From Blastocatellia bacterium (GTDB lineage Bacteria; Acidobacteriota; Blastocatellia; Chloracidobacteriales; Chloracidobacteriaceae): a DNA stretch of 50,398 bases. The position numbers and the translations under genes are program-made. The stretch is taken from NCBI GenBank assembly GCA_019695185.1, contig JAIBAN010000060.1:1-50398 (forward strand), read 5' to 3'. Below are positions 41,410 to 50,091 of the stretch, piece after piece; within the stretch, counting starts at the first letter, position 1, and every line of letters begins with the position of its first letter. Under the pieces are notes generated by a model. It did not search any database, was not told where the DNA came from, and was given only the letters and a program-made list of their open reading frames with translations.

Positions 41410-42489
41410 ATGAAAAAACTCAAGCGGATGGTGAAGTGGATTGGACTGGCGGTGCTGGTTCCGTTGGTCATTTTGCTGGGGCTGGCATTCAAACCAATTC
41501 CGGTTACGGTTGAGCCGATCAAGCCGAGTCTGGATACTGCTTACTGGCAGATGAAAGGTGGATACCGGATTGCCTATCATAAGGTTCCAACTGTCCACCC
41601 CCCGACCAAAGCCCCGGTCATTTACCTACATGGAGGACCAGGGGGGTACATTCACAGCTCGGTGGTCAAGACGCTGGCTCCGGTGGCTGAGACCGGGCGG
41701 GAGCTCTTTTTCTATGACCAGTCGGGATGTGGGCTCTCCGACCGACGGGCGCGTCCGAAAGATACGACATTTTCGAGCCATCTCACTGATTTACATGAAA
41801 TTGTGACCGAACATCTACGGGTACCAAAAGTGGTGGTGATTGGCCATTCTTATGGTGGGAAATTGGCCAGCGTATTTGCTGCCCAACATCCAGAACTGAT
41901 TGAACGCTTGGTGTTGAGCTCGCCGGGAGAAATCCAACCCGTTGAATATGACCCGCAGGGCCGCCCTGTCAACGAGGTGCGGTATCCGGTTCCCAAAGAC
42001 CTGCACTTCACCGCCGTTAATGTGGACGGCAATGCCAAAAGCGACACAGAAGTGTCAGCCCTACCAGTCCGGGCTATGGTTTCAATCGCTTTGGCAATGT
42101 TGTTGAACCGAAAATTTGCCTCGGACCGTGAACTGGATGCTTCGTTAAATTCGATGGCTTCCAAGTTCACTCGCCACATGGTTTGTGACCCCCAAAATGT
42201 TCAACCGGAGGAAGGTGGCGGGGGGGCGTATATGCGTGGTTGGAGTAACTTTTACGGTGGCCTTGCAGACCCCCGTCCGCAGATGCGGAAAATGCTGGCC
42301 CCGGTTCTGGTGTTGCAAGGTCAATGCGATTTTATTCCCTACAGCGATGCTTACGAATACGCTGCCCTGTTTCCCAAAGCTCGTTACCAGTTCGTACCCA
42401 ATGCCGGACACATTCTCATTTGGGACCAGCCGGAGGTGTATCGGACACTCATTCGTAATTTTCTTGAGGAATCTGCTGAAACCAAGTGA
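41410..42489 (+). CDS. alpha/beta hydrolase, proline iminopeptidase-like (S33)
   Basis: A 359-residue hydrolase anchored or exported by an N-terminal hydrophobic segment (WIGLAVLVPLVILLGLAF, residues 10-27). The oxyanion motif is LHGGPGGY, with DQSGCGLSD after it. The nucleophile is Ser147 in GHSYGG, the acid is probably the Asp of LQGQCDFIPY, and the base is the His of NAGHILIW. HGGPGG and DQ-x-G-x-G-x-S are hallmarks of prolyl iminopeptidases and tricorn-type aminopeptidases, so removal of N-terminal Pro or other residues from peptides is likely. Next to secreted peptidases in this window it fits peptide catabolism. Confidence 0.83.
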   Translation: MKKLKRMVKWIGLAVLVPLVILLGLAFKPIPVTVEPIKPSLDTAYWQMKGGYRIAYHKVPTVHPPTKAPVIYLHGGPGGYIHSSVVKTLAPVAETGRELFFYDQSGCGLSDRRARPKDTTFSSHLTDLHEIVTEHLRVPKVVVIGHSYGGKLASVFAAQHPELIERLVLSSPGEIQPVEYDPQGRPVNEVRYPVPKDLHFTAVNVDGNAKSDTEVSALPVRAMVSIALAMLLNRKFASDRELDASLNSMASKFTRHMVCDPQNVQPEEGGGGAYMRGWSNFYGGLADPRPQMRKMLAPVLVLQGQCDFIPYSDAYEYAALFPKARYQFVPNAGHILIWDQPEVYRTLIRNFLEESAETK

Positions 42490-42539
42490 CCGACCCAACT
42501 GGAACTCGTGGGCGGATTCAGAAATAACACCAAAACCGG

Positions 42540-42620
42540 TAAATGGTGAGTAGTGAATGATGAAAAACAGATGTTCGGTAAAAGCACCATTCACTATTCA
42601 CTGTTCACTAATCACCTTCA
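42540..42620. repeat. inverted pair of GTGAATA-type arrays
   Basis: Left arm 42540-42566 (GGTGAGTA, GTGAATGA), right arm 42589-42620 (ATTCACTATTCACTGTTCAC). Degenerate relatives of the GGTGAAT family at 27986-28058; core about 22 bases, between convergent genes. Confidence 0.75.
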
Positions 42621-42629
42621 CCTTTTACT

Positions 42630-43586
42630 CTATTGTCGCCGGGTCACGGTCGAATTACTGGGCGGAGGAGGCTGTGGAACCGGGGTGACAATTGTCACCG
42701 GAGGTGGCGGAACCGACCGATACCAACGGGAATTCCGGGAATGAACCGGATAGGGGTTGACCCACACATAGACAGGGCTCGGTGGTTCCTGCGCCTGTGG
42801 CCGCCGGTAAAAATAGCTGTTGTCGGTTCCAGTAATCCCCAGATTTTCAGGTCGTGAGATGGTTTCCGCATTGATGCGTTTTTCCGGGTCTATTTCCAGG
42901 GCCACATCGGTTGGCAAGGGCTTGTCCGGTGAGTCGTAATCAAAAGCGAAAAATTCTTCCTGAAAGGGTTTTCCTTGCCGTTCGGCAGTCTCTTCAGGTG
43001 ATTCCTTGGCCTGGGTCCAAACACCCAGGTGATTTTTCCGGGCGTAGTATTGGTCACCCAAAAAATCAAATTTCTTCTGGGTATAATGCTGGGAGAAGTA
43101 AAAAGAGGTTCCGCGCCGCAGTAATTCACGGTTCAAAAAAAGCCCGTCAGCCCGCAAATAGACATAGGCCAGGACCCGCCCGGAAGCGTCATGGTGTCCA
43201 ATTCCGGCATTTTCCTTTTCCATCCAGATGTCCAGTTGCTTGCCTGCCACCAGTGTCTCCAGCACTTGTTTGGCTTCTTCCGCATAATAATCATGATTAT
43301 TCAAACTTGGTGGCAGGAGCCCAATCAGTCGAATAATCCGCCCGTCTTTTAACAAGAGAGTTGCCCCATCCAGAACCCGAATGGCTTGTCCAACGGCCTG
43401 GGTGACATCGGCGAGGGCCGGTGGCTTGCGCCGGTCGTTTCCATCGCGGGCCGGGGTTACAGAGCTCTCAGTCTGTGCCAGAATTGGTGGGGTTCCGCAA
43501 AAAAGTAAAAAAAGCAGTGGGCCGGGCAGCCATTTGCCAATGGAGAATTGTTTGGCCGGAAATCCAAACCGGTTCATAATCACCAC
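42630..43586 (-). CDS. exported staphylococcal-nuclease-like (SNase) domain protein
   Basis: A protein of about 315 residues. A signal peptide (LPGPLLFLLFCGTPPILAQ) is followed by an SNase OB-fold domain at about 65-200: VGQAIRVLDGATLLLKDGRIIRLIGLLPP, YAEEAKQVLETLVAGKQL, GRVLAYVYLRADGLFLNRELLRRG, HLGVW. The catalytic Arg positions of thermonuclease (Arg in RLIG, Glu/Arg in GRVLAYV) are only partly conserved, so nuclease activity is uncertain. The C-terminal 100 residues are proline-rich and probably disordered (PPPPVTIVTPVPQPPPP). The better start is ATG 43574 (MNRFGFPAK). Confidence 0.75.
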   Translation of the reverse strand: MVIMNRFGFPAKQFSIGKWLPGPLLFLLFCGTPPILAQTESSVTPARDGNDRRKPPALADVTQAVGQAIRVLDGATLLLKDGRIIRLIGLLPPSLNNHDYYAEEAKQVLETLVAGKQLDIWMEKENAGIGHHDASGRVLAYVYLRADGLFLNRELLRRGTSFYFSQHYTQKKFDFLGDQYYARKNHLGVWTQAKESPEETAERQGKPFQEEFFAFDYDSPDKPLPTDVALEIDPEKRINAETISRPENLGITGTDNSYFYRRPQAQEPPSPVYVWVNPYPVHSRNSRWYRSVPPPPVTIVTPVPQPPPPSNSTVTRRQ

Positions 43587-43661
43587 CTCCAGATATCAAA
43601 AAATTCAGTATACGGGGGAGGAAAAAGGCAATCTGATTATGCCAGTGGGAGGGAGAAAAAC

Positions 43662-43838
43662 CAAGGACTGAGGGCTGAGGGCAATAAAAACCAGGGCTGA
43701 GGGCTGAGGACTGAGGGCTGAGGACTGAGGACTGAGGATTTATTACTGGGTTTGAATATCTTTAATTGCCTTACCAACGATTGACGCTTCGGCTCACCCA
43801 GTCCTCAGTCCTCAGTCCTCAGTCCTCAGTCCTTGGCT
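43662..43838. repeat. inverted pair of GGACTGA / TCCTCAG arrays
   Basis: Left arm 43662-43740 (GGCTGAG and GGACTGA, about nine units), right arm 43797-43838 (CCTCAGT in tandem), core about 57 bases. It lies between the SNase-like protein and lpxA. Confidence 0.9.
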
Positions 43839-43859
43839 TTACCGTCTCCGCAGTCCTAA

Positions 43860-44636
43860 TTATTTGGTGACTCCACGTTGTGAGGATTTGATGAAATCAG
43901 TCAAAATCTGGACCGGCAGGGAATTCCCCAACTCATTGTAGATGGCCTCAACCGCCTGGGTGGTATTGAGTTTGGAGTTGAGCAGCAGCCGAAATGCTCT
44001 TTCAATCGAGCGGATATCTTCCGTGGTGAATCCGGCTCGCCGTAACCCGACTGTATTGGGACCGTAGCATTTGGCATGGTTGCCCACCGAGCGGGCAAAG
44101 GGCAGGGCATCTTTAACCACGACGGAAAAAGCTCCCAAAAAGGCATAACGCCCAACCCGGCAGAATTGATGGACTCCCACATAGGCTCCCAGCGTGGCAT
44201 GGTCCTCAACCGTAACGTGACCGGCAAGGGAGGCTCCATTGGCAAAAATGACATGATTGCCAACCGTACAGTCGTGGGCGATATGAGCCTGGACCATGAG
44301 AAGGTTATCATTGCCAATGCGGGTGACAGCGCCGCCTCCGACAGTGCCGCGATGGAGGGTGACATATTCCCGCAAGACGTTCCGTTCCCCAATAATCAGT
44401 TCGGTCCGTTCGTTTTTATATTTTTTGTCCTGTGGCTCCTGGCCAATCGAAACAAAGGGGAAGCACTTGGTTTCGCGTCCAATCCGGGTAGGGCCTTCAA
44501 TCACACAGTGGGGGCCAATTTCAACATTGTCCTCGATGACCACTTCAGCTCCGATGACGGAAAAAGGGCCGATTTGGACATTGGTTCCGATTTCAGCTCT
44601 GGGGCTCACAATTGCAGTCGGGTGAATGGACATCAT
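43860..44636 (-). CDS. lpxA: UDP-N-acetylglucosamine acyltransferase LpxA
   Basis: A 258-residue left-handed beta-helix enzyme, the first step of lipid A synthesis: transfer of a 3-hydroxyacyl chain from ACP to UDP-GlcNAc. Hexapeptide repeats run from IHPTAIVSPRAEIGTNVQIG. The catalytic His is in MVQAHIAHDCTVGNHV, and the C-terminal helices start at GFTTEDIRSIERAF, the family signature. The start overlaps the fabZ stop by 4 bases (ATGA), so they are translationally coupled. Last gene of the skp-lpxD-fabZ-lpxA operon here. Confidence 0.95.
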   Translation of the reverse strand: MMSIHPTAIVSPRAEIGTNVQIGPFSVIGAEVVIEDNVEIGPHCVIEGPTRIGRETKCFPFVSIGQEPQDKKYKNERTELIIGERNVLREYVTLHRGTVGGGAVTRIGNDNLLMVQAHIAHDCTVGNHVIFANGASLAGHVTVEDHATLGAYVGVHQFCRVGRYAFLGAFSVVVKDALPFARSVGNHAKCYGPNTVGLRRAGFTTEDIRSIERAFRLLLNSKLNTTQAVEAIYNELGNSLPVQILTDFIKSSQRGVTK

Positions 44637-45133
44637 ACCGATTCCCCCGTTTCTGGTTTGGCGGCTGCCACAGGAACCGGTTTTTTGAGTGAACTCCGGT
44701 CCACCAGAACCGACGTAATTTCAGCTTCGGCTGCCAGTTGATTTTCAACGAAGGCTTTTCCATTCAGGCGGCAGACTTTCCCTTTAAAGCGAACCAGGGT
44801 CATTTCAATCCGTAACGTGTCGCCGGGAACCACCGGACGGCGGAATTTGGCTCCGTCAATGCCGGTGAACAGCAGGAGTTTGGCCAAGTGGTCATCAACG
44901 GCACCCAGCATCAGCAATCCGCCGGTTTGTGCCATGGCTTCGATGATGAGGACGCCGGGCATGACGGGCAAGCCGGGGAAATGACCCTGGAAGAAGGGTT
45001 CATTGAGGGTGACGTTTTTGATTCCGACAATGCGCTGGCCGGGTTCGAGTTCAATAATGCGGTCAACCAGGAGAAACGGATACCGGTGCGGCAGAATTTC
45101 CTGGATTTGATTGCTGTCAAAAATGGTTTCCAT
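44633..45133 (-). CDS. fabZ: 3-hydroxyacyl-ACP dehydratase FabZ
   Basis: A 166-residue hot-dog-fold dehydratase of fatty acid synthesis. Motifs are ILPHRYPFLLVDRI, then NEPFFQGHFPGLPVMPGVLIIEAMAQ with the catalytic His (GHFPG) and Glu (IEAMAQ), and IDGAKFRRPVVPGDTL. It sits between lpxD and lpxA, the standard lipid A operon order, where it competes with LpxA and LpxD for 3-hydroxyacyl-ACP. An array element separates it from lpxD upstream. Confidence 0.95.
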   Translation of the reverse strand: METIFDSNQIQEILPHRYPFLLVDRIIELEPGQRIVGIKNVTLNEPFFQGHFPGLPVMPGVLIIEAMAQTGGLLMLGAVDDHLAKLLLFTGIDGAKFRRPVVPGDTLRIEMTLVRFKGKVCRLNGKAFVENQLAAEAEITSVLVDRSSLKKPVPVAAAKPETGESV

Positions 45134-45142
45134 AAAAAATCA

Positions 45143-45270
45143 GGGTTCAGGGTCAGGGTTCGGGTTCGGGGTTCAGGGTTCAGGAAAAAGTCTCTGAATC
45201 CTCCTGGAAGGTCAACTTGATTCAGAACCATCGGCGGTTTCCGAATCCGAACCCCGAACCCCGGAACCGG
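45143..45270. repeat. inverted pair of GGGTTCA arrays inside the lpx operon
   Basis: Left arm 45143-45184 (GGGTTCA, GGGTTCG), right arm 45240-45270 (CCGAACC units). The right arm lies within the 3' end of lpxD and encodes its final residues. Confidence 0.85.
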
Positions 45271-46297
45271 TTGGTTGAGATTGTGCCTCAAGTGTCTTCA
45301 CTCTTTTTTCAAGTTGCGGAAGCCGTTTGTGCAACTGAGAGGCAAAAATATGGGTCAGTTTCCACTCTTTGAGGGTTTGAATCGGCATCCCGGAATATTG
45401 GCCTCCGGCAGCCACCGATTTTGAGACCCCCGATTTGCCGGCGACCAGTGCGCCGTCCCCAATTTCCACATGCGGGTTGGTTCCGACCTGTCCGGCGAGG
45501 GTGACATGGTGTCCAACTTTCACGCTGCCGGAAAGTCCGACCTGGGCCGCCATGAGTGTATGTTCCCCAACCTCGCAGTTATGGGCAATATGCACCAGGT
45601 TGTCGAGTTTGGTACCACGGCCAATCCGGGTGGTTCCCAATGTTCCCCGGTCCACACAGCAATTGGCTCCCATTTCAACCTCGTCTTCAATGACGACATC
45701 ACCAACCTGGGGCATTTTGATGTGGTTGCCGGTTGCGTCCTGGGCAAAGCCAAATCCATCCGAACCAATGACCGTTCCGGCATGCAGCACGACCCGGCGA
45801 CCAATCGAGACATGATGGTAAATGGAAACATTGGCAAACAGGGTTGTTTCGTCACCGATTTCGACACAATCGCCAATCACCACGCCGGGGTGGAGGGTCA
45901 CACGATTGCCAATGCGGCAATTTTTGCCGACGGTGACCCGTGGGTAAATTGAAACCTCGGTTCCGATTTCCGTGTCCAAACCGCAGATAAAATCAGGCGC
46001 AATTCCCTGCGGCTGATACGGTGGAACATGAAGCAAGGCAATTGCCTGGGCAAAGGTGACTTTAGGGGAAGGGGAAAGCAAAAACGAATGAGGTGCGGCT
46101 TCAGCATCGGAAAAAGAGGCTGCGGCAACAATGAAGGCGGATGCTTGGGAACTGGAGAGATTTTCCCGATGTTTTCCAACCGCCAAAGTCAAGCTGCCTG
46201 CTTCGGCAGTTTCAAACGGGCTGACCCGTTCCAGCCGACAATCGGGATTACCGGCCCAGGCGACTCCCAGCCGGGCGGCAAGTTCTTGAAGTCTCAT
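45212..46297 (-). CDS. lpxD: UDP-3-O-acylglucosamine N-acyltransferase LpxD
   Basis: A 361-residue enzyme adding the second acyl chain in lipid A synthesis. An N-terminal uridine-binding domain (from [16 protein letters not shown]) leads into the left-handed beta-helix: [19 protein letters not shown], then [33 protein letters not shown] and the catalytic His in [13 protein letters not shown]. Next is the C-terminal helix ([25 protein letters not shown]). The tail after residue 340 ([19 protein letters not shown]) is encoded by a repeat arm and is unlikely to be native. The frame is open to 46396, but that part is a GGGAGTCTT array; ATG 46297 matches the family start. Confidence 0.94.
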   Translation of the reverse strand: MRLQELAARLGVAWAGNPDCRLERVSPFETAEAGSLTLAVGKHRENLSSSQASAFIVAAASFSDAEAAPHSFLLSPSPKVTFAQAIALLHVPPYQPQGIAPDFICGLDTEIGTEVSIYPRVTVGKNCRIGNRVTLHPGVVIGDCVEIGDETTLFANVSIYHHVSIGRRVVLHAGTVIGSDGFGFAQDATGNHIKMPQVGDVVIEDEVEMGANCCVDRGTLGTTRIGRGTKLDNLVHIAHNCEVGEHTLMAAQVGLSGSVKVGHHVTLAGQVGTNPHVEIGDGALVAGKSGVSKSVAAGGQYSGMPIQTLKEWKLTHIFASQLHKRLPQLEKRVKTLEAQSQPTGSGVRGSDSETADGSESS

Positions 46298-46306
46298 AAA
46301 AGGAAC

Positions 46307-46407
46307 AGTCTTGGGAGTCTTGGAAGTCTTGGAAGTCTGAAGACTGGCTAAGGTGGCAAGGGGCTTTTGGACTCCCAAGACTCCCAAGACTCCCAAGACT
46401 CTCAGGG
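46307..46407. repeat. inverted pair of GGGAGTCTT arrays between skp and lpxD
   Basis: Left arm 46307-46341 (GGGAGTCTT, GGAAGTCTT), right arm 46368-46407 (GACTCCCAA, four copies). It occupies the skp-lpxD gap, ending 10 bases from the lpxD start and 7 bases from the skp stop. Confidence 0.9.
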
Positions 46408-46413
46408 CTTAAA

Positions 46414-47040
46414 TTATTTGTTCGGAGCCGGTGAAGGAGGTGCGGCAGCAACCGGGTTGACCTTATTGTATTCCTTCATGAAATCATCGGTGATATTGGC
46501 CTGCGGGTTGTGGACCAGGATGGGGCTGGCTGTTTGGCCTTGGGCGATGTCAAACACCACAATGATGCCACGGGAACCGGAATAATCCTGGAGGAACCGA
46601 TAGATTTTTTCGCTCAAGGGGCCCAGCACGGTTTCCCGCTTCTTCTGCAAATCGGTTTGGTAGTCTTCCGACAGCCGTTTCAGTTCTTTTTCCAGGGACT
46701 CGCCTTCTTCCTGGATTTTCTTGGCTGCGTCTGGTGTCAAGCCGGTGCTTTGCAGCTTCTGGGCCAGTTCCTGATAGCGTTTTTGCTTGGTTTCGAGATC
46801 CTTGGTGCGGGGGGCGAATTCCGCTTCAAGCTTTTGAACCTGTTTTTTGTATTCATCAATGCCTTCGGAAAATCTCGAAGTATCAATGATGACGACCTTG
46901 CCGCTGGGAATGTTGGTGCTTCCTGCCGGTTTTTGCGCCGGGGCGGAAGTTGTTTTGGAGATGGGGGGTTGTTGGGCGAAAACCGCCACTGGGAACATGA
47001 AAAGGGCAAATGCCAGTAGCCGCAAAGAAAGCTGTCTCAT
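46414..47040 (-). CDS. skp: periplasmic chaperone OmpH/Skp
   Basis: A 208-residue exported protein: signal peptide (LSLRLLAFALFMFPVAVFA, cleavage after AVFAQ), then a beta-strand with VVIIDTSRF, then a long coiled region (DEYKKQVQKLEAEFAPRTKDLETKQKRYQELAQKL, EEGESLEKELKRL), then a closing strand (GIIVVFDIA). This is the Skp trimer 'jellyfish' layout; it holds unfolded outer-membrane proteins. First gene of the skp-lpxD-fabZ-lpxA set; bamA, often just upstream, is absent. ATG 47040 follows an AGAGG site and gives a proper signal peptide, unlike the longer frame to 47088. Confidence 0.9.
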   Translation of the reverse strand: MRQLSLRLLAFALFMFPVAVFAQQPPISKTTSAPAQKPAGSTNIPSGKVVIIDTSRFSEGIDEYKKQVQKLEAEFAPRTKDLETKQKRYQELAQKLQSTGLTPDAAKKIQEEGESLEKELKRLSEDYQTDLQKKRETVLGPLSEKIYRFLQDYSGSRGIIVVFDIAQGQTASPILVHNPQANITDDFMKEYNKVNPVAAAPPSPAPNK

Positions 47041-47178
47041 TCCTAAAAACCTCTTTGTAACGGATGAATCTTGAAAGTATGTGAACAACCAAAGTGATGC
47101 TGTGGGCGTGCCTGTCTCCGACTCAACCAGTGAATCTGTGATAAAGATGCGTGGGCAACCGACTTTGATGTGCGCGCC

Positions 47179-47207
47179 ATTATACGAATGCCAATCGGAA
47201 ACGCAAA
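47179..47207 (-). promoter_or_regulatory. sigma70-type promoter for the skp-lpx operon
   Basis: On the minus strand TTTGCG (47207-47202), a 17-base spacer, then a perfect TATAAT (47184-47179). Transcription would start about 130 bases upstream of the skp start codon. The -35 box is weak; the -10 box and spacing are ideal. Confidence 0.5.
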
Positions 47208-47215
47208 GTAAATTC

Positions 47216-47382
47216 AGGACTGAGGACTGAGGACTGAGGGCTGAGGACTGAACTTTTTAACCTGACAGGCAGAATCAGGATTCCAATTTTGAAAGGTCTC
47301 CACTGCGATTCGCAACACCGGATTCTGATACCACTCAGTCCTCAGTCCTCAGTCCTCAGTCCTGGATTGGCCCTCAGTCCTG
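47216..47382. repeat. inverted pair of GGACTGA / CCTCAGT arrays
   Basis: Left arm 47216-47252, right arm 47335-47382, core about 80 bases, between the divergent skp operon and DUF255 gene. The left arm starts 9 bases upstream of the predicted skp -35 box. Confidence 0.9.
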
Positions 47383-47462
47383 TGTGAATGGCTGGACATC
47401 CCCGGCAGCACCGAATAAGGTTGGATTTTGTCTTAATTCACCTTTTCCAAGGAATTGTTGCA

Positions 47463-49532
47463 ATGAGCGAACCCAAACACACCAATCGGTTGATTCACGA
47501 AACCAGCCCTTATCTGCGCCAGCATGCCCATAATCCGGTGGATTGGTTCCCCTGGGGCGAAGAGGCTCTGAGTCTGGCCAAAGCGCTGGATAAACCGATT
47601 TTGCTCAGTATTGGATATTCGGCCTGTCATTGGTGTCACGTGATGGAGCATGAATCGTTTGAAAACGAAGGCATTGCCTCCCTAATGAACCGTTATTTCG
47701 TCAATATCAAAGTGGACCGCGAGGAACGTCCTGACCTGGACGCCATTTATATGAATGCGGTTCAGATGCTGACGGGCCGGGGCGGCTGGCCAATGACCGT
47801 GTTTCTGACCCCCGACCAGGTTCCTTTTTTTGGCGGCACTTACTTCCCCCCCCAGGACCGGTACGGCATGCCCGGTTTTCCCAAAATTCTGTTGGGGGTG
47901 GCGGATGCCTATGAAACCCGCCGCGAGGAAGTGCTCCAAAGCGCCAGGGAAATCCTGGATGAGTTGCAGGCGATTGATACGACCCGTCCGGCGGAAGAAC
48001 CGTTGACCGACGCAGTGTTTGCCAAGGCATACCGGGTTTTTTCCTCCCGCTTCGACTGGAATCATGGTGGGTTTGCACCGGCTCCGAAATTTCCCAATTC
48101 AATGTCTCATTCGTTCCTGTTGCGCTACTGGTACAAAATCAAAGAGGAACGGGCGAAGGAAATGGTCGAACTGACGTTGCTCAAGATGTCGCAGGGCGGA
48201 ATGTATGACCAACTGGGCGGGGGTTTTCACCGCTACTCGACCGATGCCCGCTGGCTGGTGCCCCATTTTGAAAAAATGCTCTATGACAATGCGCTGCTGG
48301 TCCGCCTGTTGCTGGAGGCATATCAAATCACGGGTGAAGCCTACTATCGGCAAACCGTGGAAGAAACCTTGGACTACGTGCTGCGCGAAATGACTTCGCC
48401 GGCGGGCGGTTTCTATTCAACTCAGGACGCCGACAGCGAAGGTGTGGAAGGGAAGTTTTTCATCTGGTCAAAGGCTGAGGTGGAACAGTTGCTGGGAACT
48501 GAAGATGCCGACCTCTTCTGCCGGTTTTATGATGTGACGGAGGAAGGGAACTTTGAGGAAACCCACCGGAGCATTCTCAATATCCGGGAACCGCTTTCCG
48601 TCGTGGCCAACCTCAAGAATGTGACCGAGGGGCGTTTGACGGAAGCGCTCAATCGGGGACGCAGGATTTTGTTTGAAGCCCGTGAACAACGCATCAAGCC
48701 CGGACTTGATGATAAACAGTTGACGGCCTGGAACGGCTTGATGCTGGCCAGTCTGGCCCGTGCCGGGGCCGTGCTGGGCGAACCCAGGTATGTGGCGGCA
48801 GCCGTCAAAAACGCTGAATTCATTCTGGCCAACCTCTATCGGGACGGGCGGTTGCTGCGGACCCACAAAGACGGTGAAAGCAAACTGAACGGGTATCTGG
48901 AAGATTATTCCTTCCTGATAGACGGTCTGGTGTCGCTCTATGAAACGACCTTTGAGACCCGCTGGCTGGAAAAAGCGCAGGAACTGGCCGATGTCATGCT
49001 CGAACGGTTCTCCGATACGGAAAACGGCGGACTCTATTTCACCAGTAACGACCACGAGACCCTCATCAGCCGCACAAAAGACTTTTTTGACAATGCCACG
49101 CCTTCAGGCAATTCGGTAGCGGTGGATGTGCTGCTGCGCCTGGGGGTTTTGACCGGAGTGGACCGGTACCGGACAAAGGCAGAGGAAATTCTGCTGCTGC
49201 TCAATGAGAACATGGAGAAAATGCCCTCCGGGTTTGCCCATCTGCTCTGCGCCCTCGATTTCTATCTTTCGGCTCCCAAGGAAATCGCCGTGGTCGGCGA
49301 CCCGCAGGACCCCGCAACCCTGGAATTGCTGGCGGAAATCAATCGCACCTACCTTCCCAATCGGGTGCTGGTGTGCAAGCATCCGGCTGACACGGAAGCC
49401 GAAAAACGAATTCCGCTCCTCCGTGACCGGACACTCCTCAACGGCCAGCCGGCTGTTTACGTCTGCGAAAACTTTACCTGTCAGCAACCGGTCACAACGG
49501 TTGAAGAGTTGCGGAAAATGCTCAAAAATTAA
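47463..49532 (+). CDS. thioredoxin-domain DUF255 protein (YyaL/SPATA20-like)
   Basis: A 689-residue cytosolic protein. The N-terminal thioredoxin-like domain has the family start [21 protein letters not shown] and the C55-H-W-C58 motif in [15 protein letters not shown], followed by [11 protein letters not shown] and [12 protein letters not shown]. The rest is an (alpha/alpha)6-barrel-like region with [45 protein letters not shown] and [11 protein letters not shown]. It is conserved from bacteria to human SPATA20, but its reaction is not established; the barrel resembles sugar epimerases and glycosidases. ATG 47463 exactly precedes the conserved start; an upstream extension to 47388 is not conserved. 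Confidence 0.92.
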   Translation: MSEPKHTNRLIHETSPYLRQHAHNPVDWFPWGEEALSLAKALDKPILLSIGYSACHWCHVMEHESFENEGIASLMNRYFVNIKVDREERPDLDAIYMNAVQMLTGRGGWPMTVFLTPDQVPFFGGTYFPPQDRYGMPGFPKILLGVADAYETRREEVLQSAREILDELQAIDTTRPAEEPLTDAVFAKAYRVFSSRFDWNHGGFAPAPKFPNSMSHSFLLRYWYKIKEERAKEMVELTLLKMSQGGMYDQLGGGFHRYSTDARWLVPHFEKMLYDNALLVRLLLEAYQITGEAYYRQTVEETLDYVLREMTSPAGGFYSTQDADSEGVEGKFFIWSKAEVEQLLGTEDADLFCRFYDVTEEGNFEETHRSILNIREPLSVVANLKNVTEGRLTEALNRGRRILFEAREQRIKPGLDDKQLTAWNGLMLASLARAGAVLGEPRYVAAAVKNAEFILANLYRDGRLLRTHKDGESKLNGYLEDYSFLIDGLVSLYETTFETRWLEKAQELADVMLERFSDTENGGLYFTSNDHETLISRTKDFFDNATPSGNSVAVDVLLRLGVLTGVDRYRTKAEEILLLLNENMEKMPSGFAHLLCALDFYLSAPKEIAVVGDPQDPATLELLAEINRTYLPNRVLVCKHPADTEAEKRIPLLRDRTLLNGQPAVYVCENFTCQQPVTTVEELRKMLKN

Positions 49533-49546
49533 GAAACAGTAAAAAC

Positions 49547-49579
49547 AGTCCGGGGAGTCTGAGGAGTCTGGGGAGTCCA
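49547..49579. repeat. GGGGAGTCT array, single arm
   Basis: Three GGGGAGTCT/GAGGAGTCT units directly after the DUF255 stop codon and before clpS; no inverted partner is visible nearby. Confidence 0.8.
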
Positions 49580-49611
49580 AGACAATCCTCAGCCCTCAAT
49601 TCGGAAGAGTT

Positions 49612-49923
49612 ATGGCAAGGAAACCAAAAGGCGAAGGCGCAGTTGTTACCCAAACCAAAGAGCGGCTCAAAAAGCCGAAGCTCTATAAAGTGTTATTGCA
49701 CAATGACGACTTCACCACGATGGATTTTGTCATTCTGGTGCTGACGTCGGTTTTTCACCATTCGGAAGAAGAAGCAACCCGTATCATGTATGCGGTACAT
49801 TTGCAGGGAATTGGACTGGCGGGCGTCTATTCCTTTGAGGTGGCGGAAGCCAAAGTCGCCAAGGTGACCCAAATGGCCCGCGAACGCGAATACCCACTGC
49901 TTTGTACGATGGAAGAAGAGTAA
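49612..49923 (+). CDS. clpS: ATP-dependent Clp protease adaptor ClpS
   Basis: A 103-residue N-degron adaptor. Core motifs are YKVLLHNDDFTTMDFVILVL (the Asn-Asp-Asp that binds the free N-terminal amine, and the hydrophobic pocket), then HHSEEEATRIMYAVHLQGIGLAGVY and the end EVAEAKVAKVTQMAREREYPLLCTMEEE. It hands N-degron substrates to ClpA, encoded just downstream. A basic N-terminal tail (ARKPKGEG) is flexible. The gap to clpA is filled with a nested array element. Confidence 0.95.
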   Translation: MARKPKGEGAVVTQTKERLKKPKLYKVLLHNDDFTTMDFVILVLTSVFHHSEEEATRIMYAVHLQGIGLAGVYSFEVAEAKVAKVTQMAREREYPLLCTMEEE

Positions 49924-49926
49924 AAA

Positions 49927-50086
49927 CAGTCTTGGGAGTCTTGGGAGTCTTGGGAGTCTTGGGAGTCAGTGACAAGTGACAAGTGACAAGAAAATCCTGT
50001 CATCAGTTGGCTGTCACAGTTCACTTCTTCAGACTCCCAAGACTCCCAAGACTCCCAAGACTCCCAAGACTCCCAAAACTTTCAAA
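49927..50086. repeat. nested inverted array element between clpS and clpA
   Basis: Outer left arm 49927-49967 (GGGAGTCTT), inner GTGACAA array (49968-49990) with partial complements (CTGTCAC), outer right arm 50030-50086 (GACTCCCAA, five copies). It is the twin of the element at 33765-33950, including the AAATCCTGTCA core. Confidence 0.92.
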
Positions 50087-50091
50087 AAGAT

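Noticed and set aside
49927..50086. Possible CRISPR array
   Set aside because: Units are 7-9 bases without spacers, and no cas genes are present.
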